Assembly: GCF_003149745.1 (NCBI RefSeq)
Contig: NZ_QGEG01000002.1
Coordinates: 248,001-312,000 of the forward strand
Length of the DNA stretch: 64,000 nt
Reading direction: 5' to 3'
Source: Flagellimonas aquimarina
Lineage (GTDB): Bacteria > Bacteroidota > Bacteroidia > Flavobacteriales > Flavobacteriaceae
Part shown: in pieces, positions 33,455 to 43,347 of the stretch
Position numbering within the stretch: the first letter of the stretch is position 1
How the letters are laid out: each line of letters starts with the position of its first letter
The notes under the pieces: model-generated
Told to the model about the DNA's origin: nothing
The model's input: only the letters and a program-made list of their open reading frames with translations
The model's database searches: none
Program-made: the position numbers and the translations under genes

Positions 33455-36400
33455 ATGGAACAATCAAAGCCATATCAACCTAAAAACAAAATTAGAATTG
33501 TTACCGCCGCTTCATTGTTTGATGGTCATGATGCTGCTATCAACATCATGAGACGGATAATACAATCTACTGGGGTCGAAGTGATTCATTTAGGTCATGA
33601 TAGAAGTGTGGCGGAGGTGGTTAATTGTGCTATACAAGAAGATGCCAACGCTATTGCAATGACTTCTTACCAAGGAGGGCACAATGAGTACTTCAGGTAT
33701 ATGTTCGATTTGCTCAAAGAAAAAAATGCAGGTCATATTAAAATCTTTGGAGGAGGAGGAGGGGTAATCCTTCCAGAAGAAATCAAGGATTTGATGGATT
33801 ATGGAATAGAACGAATCTATTCACCTGATGACGGTAGGGAAATGGGTCTTCAAGGAATGATCAATGATTTGGTAAAACGTTGCGATACGGAAGTACCCAA
33901 TTTGGAAATACCAAAAGGAACCAACTTGCCTGAATTACTTTTAGAGAAACAGGTAAATACGATAGCACGGCTTATTTCTTTGGCGGAAAATAGGCACGAA
34001 GCTTTTGAAGAACATGAAAATGAAATAAATAAAGTGCATAAAAAGGTTCCGGTTCTTGGAATAACGGGAACTGGCGGGGCTGGAAAATCTAGTTTGGTGG
34101 ATGAGTTGGTCAGAAGATTTTTGAGTGATTTTCCAGAGAAGCATATTGGAATAATTTCTGTAGACCCTTCCAAGAGAAAGACTGGTGGAGCATTGTTGGG
34201 GGACAGGATTAGAATGAATGCCATTAATAATGAACGAGTGTACATGCGCTCCTTGGCTACTAGACAATCCAATTTGGCCCTCTCCAAACATGTTGCGGAA
34301 GCCGTTCAGGTACTTAAAGCGGCTAATTTTGACTTGATAATTCTTGAAACCTCTGGTATTGGTCAGTCAGATACCGAGATTTTAGAGCACAGCGATGTTT
34401 CTTTATATGTGATGACCCCGGAATTTGGAGCGGCTACTCAACTTGAAAAAATTGACATGCTGGATTTTGCCGATGTCGTGGCCATAAACAAATTTGATAA
34501 AAGAGGAGCTTTGGATGCTTTGCGCGACGTGAAAAAGCAATATATGCGTAATCATGGATTGTGGGATGTTGACCAGGACGATTTACCCATTTTTGGAACA
34601 ATTGCTTCACAATTCAACGACCCTGGAATGAACAAGCTTTACAAGGTGGTGATGGATACATTGGTTACAAAAGCAGAATCAAAATTAGATTCAAACTTTG
34701 AGGTGGACAATGAAATGGCGGAGAAAGTATTTGTTATTCCTCCGGCAAGAACAAGATATCTGTCTGAAATAGCTGAGAGCAACAGGACCTATGATAGAAA
34801 AGTTGAAGAACAAGTTGTTGTTGCACAAAAGTTATACGGGATACACCAAACCATTTTGTCGGTTATTTCTAGCGAGAACAATACATCTCATTTGATAAAA
34901 TCAGGACTTGATAATGATGCAATTCTTGGACAGGTTCAGAATGAGGAAACCCCGTTCGTGAAATTGTTATTGGGGCAATTTGATAAAGTAAAAATGAATC
35001 TAGATCCTCATCACTGGGAATCTATTTTAAAATGGCAAGAAAAGGTAAACAGATATAAATCTGAAATTTATTCTTTTAAGGTTAGGGGCAAAGAAGTCAA
35101 TATTAAAACACATACAGAATCCCTTTCCCATAGCAAAATACCAAAAGTAGCATTGCCAAAATACCAAGCTTGGGGAGACATTCTTAGATGGGGATTGCAA
35201 GAAAATGTACCAGGTGAATTTCCTTATACATCAGGATTATATCCTTTTAAAAGAGTAGGAGAGGATCCAACAAGAATGTTTGCCGGTGAGGGTGGTCCGG
35301 AACGTACAAACAGACGGTTTCATTATGTAAGTTTAGACATGCCGGCAAAAAGGCTTTCCACAGCTTTTGATTCGGTTACACTTTACGGTAATGATCCAAA
35401 CCATAGGCCAGATATCTATGGAAAAATTGGAAATGCAGGAGTTTCTATTTGTTGCTTGGACGATGCCAAGAAATTATACTCTGGTTTTGATTTAAGCGAT
35501 TCAATGACTTCCGTAAGCATGACCATTAATGGCCCTGCTCCTATGTTGTTGGCATTTTTTATGAATGCAGCCATCGATCAAAACTGTGAAAAGTATATCA
35601 GGGAAAATGGGCTGGAAAAAGAAATCGAACAAAAAATAGAATCTATTTTTAAACAAAAAAAAACCAAAAGACCTTTTTATTTAGGGGAGCTACCAGAAGG
35701 GAACAATGGATTGGGACTAATGCTGTTGGGTGTTACTGGTGATCAGGTCTTAACCAAAACTGTATATGATAAAATAAGAAGGGATACCTTGAATCAGGTG
35801 AGGGGGACTGTGCAAGCAGATATTTTAAAAGAAGACCAAGCGCAAAATACATGTATATTTTCCACTGAGTTTGCATTGAGGTTAATGGGTGATGTTCAAG
35901 AATATTTTATAGAACATCAAGTACGTAACTTCTATTCCGTTTCCATTTCCGGATATCATATTGCAGAGGCCGGGGCAAACCCAATTACCCAGTTGGCCTT
36001 TACATTATCAAATGGGTTCACGTATGTGGAATACTACCTAAGTAGAGGAATGGATATTAATAAGTTTGGTCCAAATCTCTCGTTCTTTTTCTCTAACGGA
36101 GTAGATCCCGAATATGCGGTAATAGGACGGGTGGCAAGAAGGATTTGGGCAAAGGCCATGAAAGAAAAATATGCGGCGGATTCTAGAGCTCAAATGTTAA
36201 AATACCATATTCAGACATCTGGGAGGAGCTTGCATGCTCAAGAAATTGACTTTAATGACATAAGAACCACGTTGCAAGCGCTTTATGCGATTTATGATAA
36301 TTGTAATTCGCTTCATACCAATGCCTATGATGAGGCGATTACAACACCTACAGAAGAATCTGTCCGCAGAGCAATGGCTATCCAATTGATAATCAATAAG

Positions 36401-36901
36401 GAATTGGGCTTGGCCAAAAATGAAAACCCGTTACAGGGCTCATTTATTATTGAAGAGTTAACGGATTTGGTGGAAGAGGCCGTTCTATTGGAGTTTGATA
36501 GAATCACTGAACGAGGTGGGGTTTTGGGTGCAATGGAGACAATGTACCAACGCTCAAAAATTCAAGAGGAAAGCTTGCACTATGAAACCTTAAAGCATTC
36601 TGGTGAATACCCCATAATTGGAGTGAATACCTTTTTAAGCTCTAAAGGCTCGCCAACAATACTCCCGGCAGAGGTCATTAGGGCCACTGAAGAAGAAAAG
36701 AAAAATCAAATTGTAACATTACAGAATTTAAAGGTCCGTAACAAGGCGGAAACAGAAAAACAGTTGGAACAACTTCAGCAGACTGCAGTAAAAAATGAAA
36801 ATCTATTTGAAAAGCTGATGGAAGTGACCAAATATTGCTCGTTGGGAGAGATTACAAAAGCATTGTTTCAAGTAGGAGGGCAATACAGACGTAATATGTA
36901 A
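33455..36901 (+). CDS. icmF: Fused isobutyryl-CoA mutase IcmF (B12 domain + MeaI-type GTPase + mutase)
   Basis: An 1148-residue adenosylcobalamin mutase fusion interconverting isobutyryl- and butyryl-CoA (sometimes pivalyl/isovaleryl-CoA). Domain order: cobalamin-binding Rossmann domain first (1-150; [13 protein letters not shown] carries the axial His, then [10 protein letters not shown] and [10 protein letters not shown]). Next comes a G-protein chaperone (about 190-430; P-loop [14 protein letters not shown] near 205, then [19 protein letters not shown] and [14 protein letters not shown]). The substrate-binding mutase barrel is at about 560-1130 ([57 protein letters not shown]). This N-terminal B12 order is diagnostic of IcmF rather than methylmalonyl-CoA mutase. 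Specificity residues cannot be aligned by eye. Confidence 0.93.
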   Translation: MEQSKPYQPKNKIRIVTAASLFDGHDAAINIMRRIIQSTGVEVIHLGHDRSVAEVVNCAIQEDANAIAMTSYQGGHNEYFRYMFDLLKEKNAGHIKIFGGGGGVILPEEIKDLMDYGIERIYSPDDGREMGLQGMINDLVKRCDTEVPNLEIPKGTNLPELLLEKQVNTIARLISLAENRHEAFEEHENEINKVHKKVPVLGITGTGGAGKSSLVDELVRRFLSDFPEKHIGIISVDPSKRKTGGALLGDRIRMNAINNERVYMRSLATRQSNLALSKHVAEAVQVLKAANFDLIILETSGIGQSDTEILEHSDVSLYVMTPEFGAATQLEKIDMLDFADVVAINKFDKRGALDALRDVKKQYMRNHGLWDVDQDDLPIFGTIASQFNDPGMNKLYKVVMDTLVTKAESKLDSNFEVDNEMAEKVFVIPPARTRYLSEIAESNRTYDRKVEEQVVVAQKLYGIHQTILSVISSENNTSHLIKSGLDNDAILGQVQNEETPFVKLLLGQFDKVKMNLDPHHWESILKWQEKVNRYKSEIYSFKVRGKEVNIKTHTESLSHSKIPKVALPKYQAWGDILRWGLQENVPGEFPYTSGLYPFKRVGEDPTRMFAGEGGPERTNRRFHYVSLDMPAKRLSTAFDSVTLYGNDPNHRPDIYGKIGNAGVSICCLDDAKKLYSGFDLSDSMTSVSMTINGPAPMLLAFFMNAAIDQNCEKYIRENGLEKEIEQKIESIFKQKKTKRPFYLGELPEGNNGLGLMLLGVTGDQVLTKTVYDKIRRDTLNQVRGTVQADILKEDQAQNTCIFSTEFALRLMGDVQEYFIEHQVRNFYSVSISGYHIAEAGANPITQLAFTLSNGFTYVEYYLSRGMDINKFGPNLSFFFSNGVDPEYAVIGRVARRIWAKAMKEKYAADSRAQMLKYHIQTSGRSLHAQEIDFNDIRTTLQALYAIYDNCNSLHTNAYDEAITTPTEESVRRAMAIQLIINKELGLAKNENPLQGSFIIEELTDLVEEAVLLEFDRITERGGVLGAMETMYQRSKIQEESLHYETLKHSGEYPIIGVNTFLSSKGSPTILPAEVIRATEEEKKNQIVTLQNLKVRNKAETEKQLEQLQQTAVKNENLFEKLMEVTKYCSLGEITKALFQVGGQYRRNM

Positions 36902-36920
36902 GTTTTAAAGAAAAGATTGA

Positions 36921-37322
36921 TTAGTCGTTTCCATTTTGAAAAGACTTTCTCCATTTTTTAAAAGAACCTCTAAAAACTTTAATCTCCTTTCTTAAAAGGT
37001 TTAGGTATTCTTTTTCTTTAACACCGTCTCTTTCAAGTCCGTTGCAATAGGCAAGAATATTGCGGGTCATGATATTAATGAAAGTCAAACTCTTCATCCT
37101 TACGGAATATGAATTGCTTAAAGCGGCTTGCTCCACCTCTTTGGTAATGAGGACGGCATCTGTCATTAAAGATTGGGTGATGTCATTACGAATACTATCA
37201 TACTTTCTTAAGGACAGCATATCTCTGTTACAAGAAAAATAGGAAGCAACGGCTTCGCTCAAATCGCGTAAGGCCAGTGATTTACGATATACTCCTAGAG
37301 AATTTAAAGAATTCCTCTCCAT
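36921..37322 (-). CDS. Helical protein of unknown function
   Basis: About 133 residues from the ATG at 37320-37322; an ATG three codons upstream (37331) is possible. It begins MERNSLNSLGVYRKSLALRD and continues as an alpha-helical, basic protein without a signal peptide or membrane helix. Conserved-looking patches are LRKYDSIRNDITQSLMTD and FINIMTRNILAYCNGLERDG. The heptad-like pattern suggests a helical bundle. It is convergent with icmF (19 bp apart) and divergent from the Lrp-family gene. I cannot name a family. Confidence 0.55.
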   Translation of the reverse strand: MERNSLNSLGVYRKSLALRDLSEAVASYFSCNRDMLSLRKYDSIRNDITQSLMTDAVLITKEVEQAALSNSYSVRMKSLTFINIMTRNILAYCNGLERDGVKEKEYLNLLRKEIKVFRGSFKKWRKSFQNGND

Positions 37323-37372
37323 TTTTTTCAAAGCAATTAATGGATATAAAATTACATATGAAAAAGATAACT

Positions 37373-37380
37373 TAACTTTG
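37373..37380 (+). promoter_or_regulatory. -7 box of the Lrp-family gene
   Basis: TAACTTTG fits TAnnTTTG and lies 64 bp before the ATG at 37445. No TTG is at the expected -33 distance. Confidence 0.35.
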
Positions 37381-37444
37381 TTTTTTAAAGCATAATCAAT
37401 ATTTTGCTTTTGATTACAAAATTTAATTGTTTTTTACTTTAGAT

Positions 37445-37897
37445 ATGAAGATAGATGAGTTAAATTGGGAAATCTTGGGGTGTTTGCAGGAAAATGCGAG
37501 GGAATCTTTCGCCAATATTGGTCGCAAAGTTGGACTAACTCCTCCCGCTGTTGCAGAACGCGTTAAAAAGATGGAAGATCTTGGTGTCATAGAAGGTTAT
37601 GGGACCAATGTTTCATACGCCATGGCAGGACATCAATTAAAAGCAATTATTATGTTACGGGCATTCATGGGCAAACTAAAACCTTTTCTAATTAAGGTAA
37701 AATCGTTTCAGGAGGTGGTTAATTGTTATCGTATTACGGGGAATGACAATATAATTATGGAGGTGGTATTAAAAGATCAATTTCATTTAGAAAAATTTAT
37801 TGATGAATTGATCGTTTATGGTGAATGCAGAACACATATTGTTTTATCAAATATTGTGGCGAATGGTCCTATAAAGGCCAATAAGGTATTCCAGTAA
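37445..37897 (+). CDS. Lrp/AsnC-family transcriptional regulator
   Basis: A 150-residue regulator from the ATG at 37445, preferred to a TTG at 37427 because Lrp proteins begin with MKIDELNWEILGCLQENARE. The N-terminal HTH includes FANIGRKVGLTPPAVAERVK and MEDLGVIEGYG. The C-terminal RAM ligand-binding domain (about 68-145) includes VNCYRITGNDNIIMEVVLKD, where the G-D/N-x-D/N signature is GNDN. It is likely an octameric amino-acid-responsive regulator, with a small-molecule effector unknown. It precedes an esterase-like gene by 62 bp. Confidence 0.9.
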   Translation: MKIDELNWEILGCLQENARESFANIGRKVGLTPPAVAERVKKMEDLGVIEGYGTNVSYAMAGHQLKAIIMLRAFMGKLKPFLIKVKSFQEVVNCYRITGNDNIIMEVVLKDQFHLEKFIDELIVYGECRTHIVLSNIVANGPIKANKVFQ

Positions 37898-37959
37898 TTT
37901 TCAACTATTTTTAAGTGGCCCAAAACTTTTTTTGGCCAGATTTTTGTAGTAAAAGAGTT

Positions 37960-39375
37960 ATGAAAAAAAAATATGTTTTACTTTTTCTTATCGTATTCAT
38001 GTTGCAACATGGTTTTTCGCAACAAATGGTATTGAAAAAGGGGACAATCTTGGATGCTCTTCCAGTCCAAGATTCTATTCCAGATACCTTTTCTCTTTAT
38101 TTGCCAACGGACTTTACTACAGAAAAAAAATGGCCCCTTTTGTTGATCTTTGACTTAGAGGGAAAAGAAAAACAAGCGCTTTCAATGTTTGTCCAAGCTG
38201 CGGAAGATGAAGGTTATGTCCTTGCTGCACCAAGGGTTTTGGATAGTATTTCGCTGTCTAACAGTATAGTCAAAGCAGGCAAGGTGCTTAGCAAAGTAGT
38301 AGGGATGCTCCCTATTCACAGAGAACGTATTTATACTGCAGGAGCCTCGTCGGGCGCACGCTTTGCCAACCTAGTGCCTGTTTTCATAAAAGATGTGAAA
38401 GGGGTTGTTTCTATTGGTTCTTCCATTGCCAATACTGAGTTGCTGAATGTTAAGCGCCCATTTCATTTTATTGGCATCACAAACAAGAATGACTTTAATT
38501 TTACTGAAATACTTGCGGCCAAAAAGGTTTTGGACAGATTTAGATTTCCAAATCAAGTTTTATTGCACGAGGAACAAACAGAATGGCCAAATATTGGTTA
38601 TTTGAAGAAATCACTGCAACTGTTTACTTTGGCTGCAATGGCAAAGGGTTTTGCGGTAAGGGATTCCAGCTATATTGAAAAGGCGCTTAGGGAAGATATT
38701 ATCAAGGTGAACAGGTTGAAAAATGCTCAAAAGTTGCTTTTGGCTGAGCGATATTTAGGGGAAATGATGTCAATTTATGGTGCTCATAAAAATTTGGATT
38801 CCCTAAGGCAAATTCAAAAAAACATAAGGAAGGACCAGCGTTATAGAACCATGCGAAGAGCGGAAAATGCGGCTTTGTTCAAAGAATCCTTATTGAAAGA
38901 AGATTATCAATATTATATAGAAGAGGATGTAATTACTCATAATTTCAACAATCTTGGTTGGTGGAATTACCAGAAGAGTGAAATAGATAAGTTTATTTCA
39001 GGGAATAATATCTATGAGAAGGAAATGGGGAATCGTCTGCTCGGTTACATCAATGCACTGACAGAGGACAATATAGATATTGTAAAATCTGAAGCATTGA
39101 TAGATGAGGATGCCTTGGCGCTCTTATATATGCTAAAGACAATTTTAGAGCCTCAAAACTTTGACTTTTACTTAGAGACAATATCGTTAAGTTCAAAAAA
39201 TGAAGATTTTGGAACGGCATTGTTTTACTTGGAAGAAGCGCTAAAAAATGGGTTCAAAGATTCCGATAAGTTGTATGGTTTAGAAGGTACTGCCTTGCTT
39301 AGAATTACACCAAAGTTCAATGCACTTGTTGAAAAGTACCTAAAGGATGCACGTTACGAGATTATTGAGGAATGA
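37960..39375 (+). CDS. Secreted esterase-like alpha/beta-hydrolase with helical C-terminal domain
   Basis: 471 residues from the ATG at 37960, chosen since it opens a signal peptide (MKKKYVLLFLIVFMLQHGFS). The N-terminal half (about 22-245) looks like an esterase or dienelactone-hydrolase-type domain: LYLPTDFTTEKKWPLLLIFD, then YTAGASSGARFANLVP with a GxSxG-like GASSGA near residue 128. The His and Asp of the triad are not certain. The C-terminal half (about 250-470) is helical and TPR-like (ALFYLEEALKNGFKDSDKL). Its last 14 bases overlap the end of a convergent DJ-1-like gene. Confidence 0.72.
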   Translation: MKKKYVLLFLIVFMLQHGFSQQMVLKKGTILDALPVQDSIPDTFSLYLPTDFTTEKKWPLLLIFDLEGKEKQALSMFVQAAEDEGYVLAAPRVLDSISLSNSIVKAGKVLSKVVGMLPIHRERIYTAGASSGARFANLVPVFIKDVKGVVSIGSSIANTELLNVKRPFHFIGITNKNDFNFTEILAAKKVLDRFRFPNQVLLHEEQTEWPNIGYLKKSLQLFTLAAMAKGFAVRDSSYIEKALREDIIKVNRLKNAQKLLLAERYLGEMMSIYGAHKNLDSLRQIQKNIRKDQRYRTMRRAENAALFKESLLKEDYQYYIEEDVITHNFNNLGWWNYQKSEIDKFISGNNIYEKEMGNRLLGYINALTEDNIDIVKSEALIDEDALALLYMLKTILEPQNFDFYLETISLSSKNEDFGTALFYLEEALKNGFKDSDKLYGLEGTALLRITPKFNALVEKYLKDARYEIIEE

Positions 39376-40099
39376 TTCTTGGAAAGCTATTTAGGTCCCA
39401 ATCAATTACCAAACCTCCAGCAATGGATTCTGCAATTTCCTTTCCATAAAGAAATTCACATAGGTACAGGGCAGCTTCAAAACTTTTGGCCCCACCGGCC
39501 GAGGTGATGAACTTTCCGTCATGCACAAATAGAACACTATCCTTAACTTTTAATTGGGGAAACATGGCTTTGTATTTCTCAATATCACTAGGAAAAGTTG
39601 TGGAAACTACCTCGTTCAAAATCCCTGTTTTGGCCAAAACAAATGCTCCATCACAATGTGAAGTAACAAAAAGGGCCTCTTTGCTCACCTTTTTTACAAA
39701 ATTCAACATAGTGCTGTCCTTTAAATCTGAATCTAAATGATGTTCAGCGCTTGGCACTACAAGAATGTCGATATTGGGTATGGAATCTTTTGTATAATCA
39801 AAATCTGGAAGAAACCGCACGCCTTCAAAAGAAGTTACCGCTTCCAAGGTATTGGCAACGGTAAAGGTATTCATGGCCTTAATTCCTTTTCGGTATTGAG
39901 TGTGCTGAAAAATATCATATGGAGCTGTGAATTCTGTATTATATACTCCATCCATAATCAAGAATGCTACATTGTATCTATCAGCCGCCAGTTCTGGAAA
40001 TTTTCGTTGAGTTGTGTTTAGTACATCTCCATCTTGATTTTTATTCATACAAGAAATCGAAAACATAAGGAGTATTAAAAGAAGTGCGCTTTTTTTCAT
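39362..40099 (-). CDS. DJ-1/PfpI-family lipoprotein
   Basis: A 245-residue member of the DJ-1/PfpI superfamily with an unusual lipoprotein signal (lipobox ISC, Cys17). The nucleophile elbow is VTSHCDGAFVLAKTGIL with Cys149, and HDGKFITSAGGAKSFEAALY follows, as in the ThiJ/AraC-amidase branch. Members may be amidases, glyoxalase-like or redox sensors. The envelope location makes the cytoplasmic deglycase role unlikely. It overlaps the 3' end of the convergent esterase-like gene by 14 bp. Confidence 0.85.
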   Translation of the reverse strand: MKKSALLLILLMFSISCMNKNQDGDVLNTTQRKFPELAADRYNVAFLIMDGVYNTEFTAPYDIFQHTQYRKGIKAMNTFTVANTLEAVTSFEGVRFLPDFDYTKDSIPNIDILVVPSAEHHLDSDLKDSTMLNFVKKVSKEALFVTSHCDGAFVLAKTGILNEVVSTTFPSDIEKYKAMFPQLKVKDSVLFVHDGKFITSAGGAKSFEAALYLCEFLYGKEIAESIAGGLVIDWDLNSFPRIIPQ

Positions 40100-40185
40100 T
40101 TTGTAAACAATTTAAATTGGAGAGCTATCGCTAAGGTACTATTAAGAATGATTTCCGTTACTTTTACCATAAATTTTTTGAGTAG

Positions 40186-40824
40186 ATGAAATATTGGATG
40201 TTTATTTTTTCTTTTTTGATTTTGGCATGCAAGCCAGATAAAAAATATCATACTTCTGCCAGTGAGATGCAAGTTAAATCGTCTACAATCAGGGGAATAT
40301 TAGATTTTCAGAAAGAGTTAAATGCTACTTTCAAAAACCCTGAAACATCTCCTCTGCCAGATAGATACAGAAAGGATTTTGACGGATTAGATTTTTTTGA
40401 GCCTGACACCAATTATATTGTGATGGCCAGACTCGAGAGAACTCCAGATGCTATTCCGTTTTTACTTGCTACCACCACTGATGAGAAAACTGAGGAAGTT
40501 GTTTATGGGATTGCACATTTTGAGCTTAACGGAATTAAACACAAGCTAGAGGTTTACCAAACCTTGGATTTAATGGATACAGAAGAGTATAAAGATTATC
40601 TTTTTCTACCATTTTTGGACGAAACCAACGGTACAGAAACTTATGGGGGAGGACGTTATATTGATTTGACCATTCCAGACGGAAACACCATCTTAATTGA
40701 TTTTAACAGGGCTTACAACCCTTATTGTGTGTACAATAAAAAGTACTCCTGCCCTCTAGTGCCAAGGCAAAATTATTTGAGAACTAATATGAGAGCAGGA
40801 GTGAAAGACTTCAAAAGAGACTAA
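40186..40824 (+). CDS. DUF1684 lipoprotein
   Basis: A 212-residue protein with a lipoprotein-type signal (MKYWMFIFSFLILAC, Cys15). The core matches DUF1684: a mid-region FELNGIKHKLEVYQ followed by FLPFLDETNGTETYGGGRYI, then the signature IDFNRAYNPYCVYNKKYSCP and LVPRQNYLRTNMRAGVKDF. The NPYC...CP...N segment is the conserved part of the family. Function is unknown. A hairpin lies just after the stop, and the gene is convergent with the porin gene. Confidence 0.88.
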   Translation: MKYWMFIFSFLILACKPDKKYHTSASEMQVKSSTIRGILDFQKELNATFKNPETSPLPDRYRKDFDGLDFFEPDTNYIVMARLERTPDAIPFLLATTTDEKTEEVVYGIAHFELNGIKHKLEVYQTLDLMDTEEYKDYLFLPFLDETNGTETYGGGRYIDLTIPDGNTILIDFNRAYNPYCVYNKKYSCPLVPRQNYLRTNMRAGVKDFKRD

Positions 40825-40825
40825 A

Positions 40826-40856
40826 AAAGCCTTAATCCCTTTGGGAGTAAGGCTTT
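40826..40856. terminator. Terminator between DUF1684 and porin genes
   Basis: AAAGCCTTA and TAAGGCTTT pair, with inner TCCC/GGGA pairs around TTT. The T run is best in the minus direction (TTTTTTAG), serving the porin gene, but it lies just after the DUF1684 stop too. Confidence 0.75.
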
Positions 40857-40884
40857 CTATTAGCATTAAAATATTTTTTTGGGT

Positions 40885-41946
40885 CTAGAAAGAATATATA
40901 GCTGCAAAAAGAACTGATGCCAAACTGCCAGTTGCTTCCAAATCATTATCTATAAAAGCATCTTCAGAAGTGCTGTCCAATCTTATTTCTGGTTTAAGAA
41001 TCAAATCACCAATGGTGGCACTTCCTGTAAGCGTTACAGCAAATACACTTGCATCTCCATCAGCATCGGAGCCTATTCCAGCGCCATTACCAAAAGCGTC
41101 TCCAGTCATGAAGTATTCTCCGCGTAAACCAATGGTAAAGTTTTCTGAAGTTGTGTATTGAGGATAAAGAGCAGCTCCGGTAAAGCTACCTCCATCATCT
41201 TCTTGGCTAAAGTGAGCGGCATTTATCCCCAAGAAAAAATCTTCACTTAGATCAAAACCTCCAGTATAATCAATTTCAAATCCTCCTTGGCTGTATAAGA
41301 AATTCAAAAATTGACCTGAATACCCTAATTGTGCACCAACAGCATAATCTCCAGTACCATTAAGTTCTGTTAAATCTGTTGGGTTCATAACAGCAAGCAT
41401 AGCGGACCATTCATTGCCTAAATCAAAGTCTGCTTTTAAACCTGTATGGCTAAATGGGCCGTATGAAAATAAATAGGAAGTACTATAGTTGAAATTGGCA
41501 GCAGGAGAAATCACCTCATAACCCAAAAAAGTATTGAAATTTCCAAAAGTCAACGTTACTGCATCGCTTACATTCCAATATACATACAACTGATTAACAA
41601 TGTCTCCAGTGGCTGAATATTGAGGCGAAGCAAAAATTGCATCGGTTCCTCTTGGGCCAAAAACCAAATCAGCAACAAATCCAACCTTTTCTCCTTCATA
41701 AGCGGCAATTACATTTGCCATGCCAAGAGCAAATCCATCCAAATTGGCGAATGAAGAACCAGGGGCAATAGCATCTTCCCCGTTTGGGGCAGTAAGATTG
41801 GTTCTGTAATAAGCATCTACAGTTCCACTAAATTCAAATTTTGGTTTTACCTCTTCTTCTTCCTGCGCAAATACAGTTAGAGATACCAGAGCTAAAGCTG
41901 TAAAAGCTAAATTTTTTATGTACTTTGTGTTTATAATCGTTTTCAT
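40885..41946 (-). CDS. Outer-membrane beta-barrel porin linked to Amt/PII
   Basis: A 353-residue exported barrel: signal peptide to VFAQ (about residue 28), an acidic EEEEVKP linker, then repeated amphipathic strands (FEFSGTVDAYYRTNL, AVTLTFGNFNTFLGYEV, NFTIGLRGEYFMTGDAF) and a terminal aromatic strand ending AAIYSF. This is the pattern of outer-membrane porin-type barrels (BBP2-like). It is third in the glnK-amt-porin unit, 112 bp after amt with a strong hairpin between, so its expression may be partly uncoupled. A role in letting ammonium or small nitrogen compounds across the outer membrane is inferred from context. Confidence 0.8.
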   Translation of the reverse strand: MKTIINTKYIKNLAFTALALVSLTVFAQEEEEVKPKFEFSGTVDAYYRTNLTAPNGEDAIAPGSSFANLDGFALGMANVIAAYEGEKVGFVADLVFGPRGTDAIFASPQYSATGDIVNQLYVYWNVSDAVTLTFGNFNTFLGYEVISPAANFNYSTSYLFSYGPFSHTGLKADFDLGNEWSAMLAVMNPTDLTELNGTGDYAVGAQLGYSGQFLNFLYSQGGFEIDYTGGFDLSEDFFLGINAAHFSQEDDGGSFTGAALYPQYTTSENFTIGLRGEYFMTGDAFGNGAGIGSDADGDASVFAVTLTGSATIGDLILKPEIRLDSTSEDAFIDNDLEATGSLASVLFAAIYSF

Positions 41947-42019
41947 AATCTTAATTATTTAGGTGCTCTTATAAAGAGCTTTAATTTTTAATTGAGTATT
42001 GTAGTTGAAAAGGTTATTT

Positions 42020-42047
42020 AACGGAGCGTTCTGCCAAACGCTCCGTT
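42020..42047 (-). terminator. Strong intercistronic hairpin between amt and porin
   Basis: AACGGAGCGTT and AACGCTCCGTT form an 11-bp perfect stem with a 6-base loop. The minus-strand sequence after it lacks a solid T run (AAATAACC), so it looks like an attenuator or mRNA-stabilising hairpin rather than a full terminator. Confidence 0.6.
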
Positions 42048-42058
42048 TCCTTTATATA

Positions 42059-43315
42059 TTAATGTTGATTCATTCTAAAGTCAGCGTACGCATCCATACC
42101 ATGTTCGTGGATATCCAAGCCCTCCAATTCTTCTTCTTCGGAAACCCGCAGTCCAGAAACCTTCTTTATGATAAATAGTATAATAAATGCAGTAAGGGAA
42201 CAAAATGTTGCTGCTGCGCCTACACCTGCCAATTGCACTAAAAATTGGTCCATCCCGGCAAGTTCTCCAAAAATACCAACGGCTAAAGTGCCCCAGATAC
42301 CGCAAATTAAGTGAACTGCAACAGCTCCTACGGGGTCATCAAGCTTAATCTTATCGATAAGCGCGACACCAAATACAATGATAACACCGGCAAGAAGTCC
42401 AATAATCACTGCTTCATTTGGTGACATTTGGTCTGCGCCAGCAGTAATACCAACCAATCCTCCAAGAATGCCATTCAAGAACATGGTTAAATCAAAATTT
42501 TTGTATTTAATCCATGATGTTAAGAAGGCGGAAACACCACCTGCTGCTGCTGCCAAACATGTGGTTACCAATACCAATGAAGTGCCTGCTGGATCTCCTG
42601 AAAGTACTGATCCACCATTAAACCCGAACCACCCTAACCAAAGGATAAGAACACCTGCTGCTGCCAAGGGCAAATTGTGTCCGGGAATTGCCTTTGGTTT
42701 TCCATCTTCTCCAAATTTTCCAATTCTAGAACCTAATAGATAAATAGCGATCAAAGCACCCCATCCACCTACTGAGTGAACCAAGGTAGATCCTGCAAAA
42801 TCGTAGAATCCTTCAGCTTCACCATAAGAAAGTGAGGATAAGAAACCACCACCCCACTGCCAAGAACCTACTATTGGGTAGACAAGGCCTACATATATTA
42901 AGGTAAAAATCATAAAACCACCTAGTTTGATTCGTTCTGCCACTGCTCCGGAAACAATTGTTGCCGCTGTTGCTGCGAACATGCCTTGGAACAAGAAATC
43001 TGTCCACCAGGTATACCCGCCATCTGCATACTCGGGTGTCATTCCACCTTCAGGAGCTGCAATTCCAAACCCAGCAAATTTGAAGAAACCTGTAGCGCCG
43101 TCTTCAAAACCGGGATACATTAAATTAAACCCTCCTATATAATAGAGTAGTAACCCTACACATATAATAAATACATTTTTAAATAAAATATTAACGGTAT
43201 TTTTTTGTCTGGTAAGACCAATCTCTAAGAAAGAGAAACCTAGGTGCATAAAAAACACAAGGGCGGTACAAACCATCATCCATACGTTATTTGCTGTAAA
43301 TAATCCTGCGTCCAT
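42059..43315 (-). CDS. amt: Ammonium transporter Amt
   Basis: A 418-residue, 11-helix ammonium channel. Family segments: MMVCTALVFFMHLGFSFLEI at the start, GFFKFAGFG, FDFAGSTLVHSVGGWGALIA-type pore region with the first conserved His, PGHNLPLAAAGVLILWLGWF, GFNGGSVLSG, and AVHLICGIWGTLAVGIFG with the second pore His. The C-terminal tail LRVSEEEELEGLDIHEHGMD is the cytoplasmic PII-contact region. It lies 32 bp after the glnK gene on the same strand. Confidence 0.96.
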   Translation of the reverse strand: MDAGLFTANNVWMMVCTALVFFMHLGFSFLEIGLTRQKNTVNILFKNVFIICVGLLLYYIGGFNLMYPGFEDGATGFFKFAGFGIAAPEGGMTPEYADGGYTWWTDFLFQGMFAATAATIVSGAVAERIKLGGFMIFTLIYVGLVYPIVGSWQWGGGFLSSLSYGEAEGFYDFAGSTLVHSVGGWGALIAIYLLGSRIGKFGEDGKPKAIPGHNLPLAAAGVLILWLGWFGFNGGSVLSGDPAGTSLVLVTTCLAAAAGGVSAFLTSWIKYKNFDLTMFLNGILGGLVGITAGADQMSPNEAVIIGLLAGVIIVFGVALIDKIKLDDPVGAVAVHLICGIWGTLAVGIFGELAGMDQFLVQLAGVGAAATFCSLTAFIILFIIKKVSGLRVSEEEELEGLDIHEHGMDAYADFRMNQH

Positions 43316-43347
43316 AATCTTTAAATATTGTTAGTTAGTTTAGTTGA

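Noticed and set aside
33850..34291. Two long antisense frames inside icmF
   Set aside because: They overlap the P-loop GTPase domain in antisense; such frames are common opposite well-conserved coding DNA.
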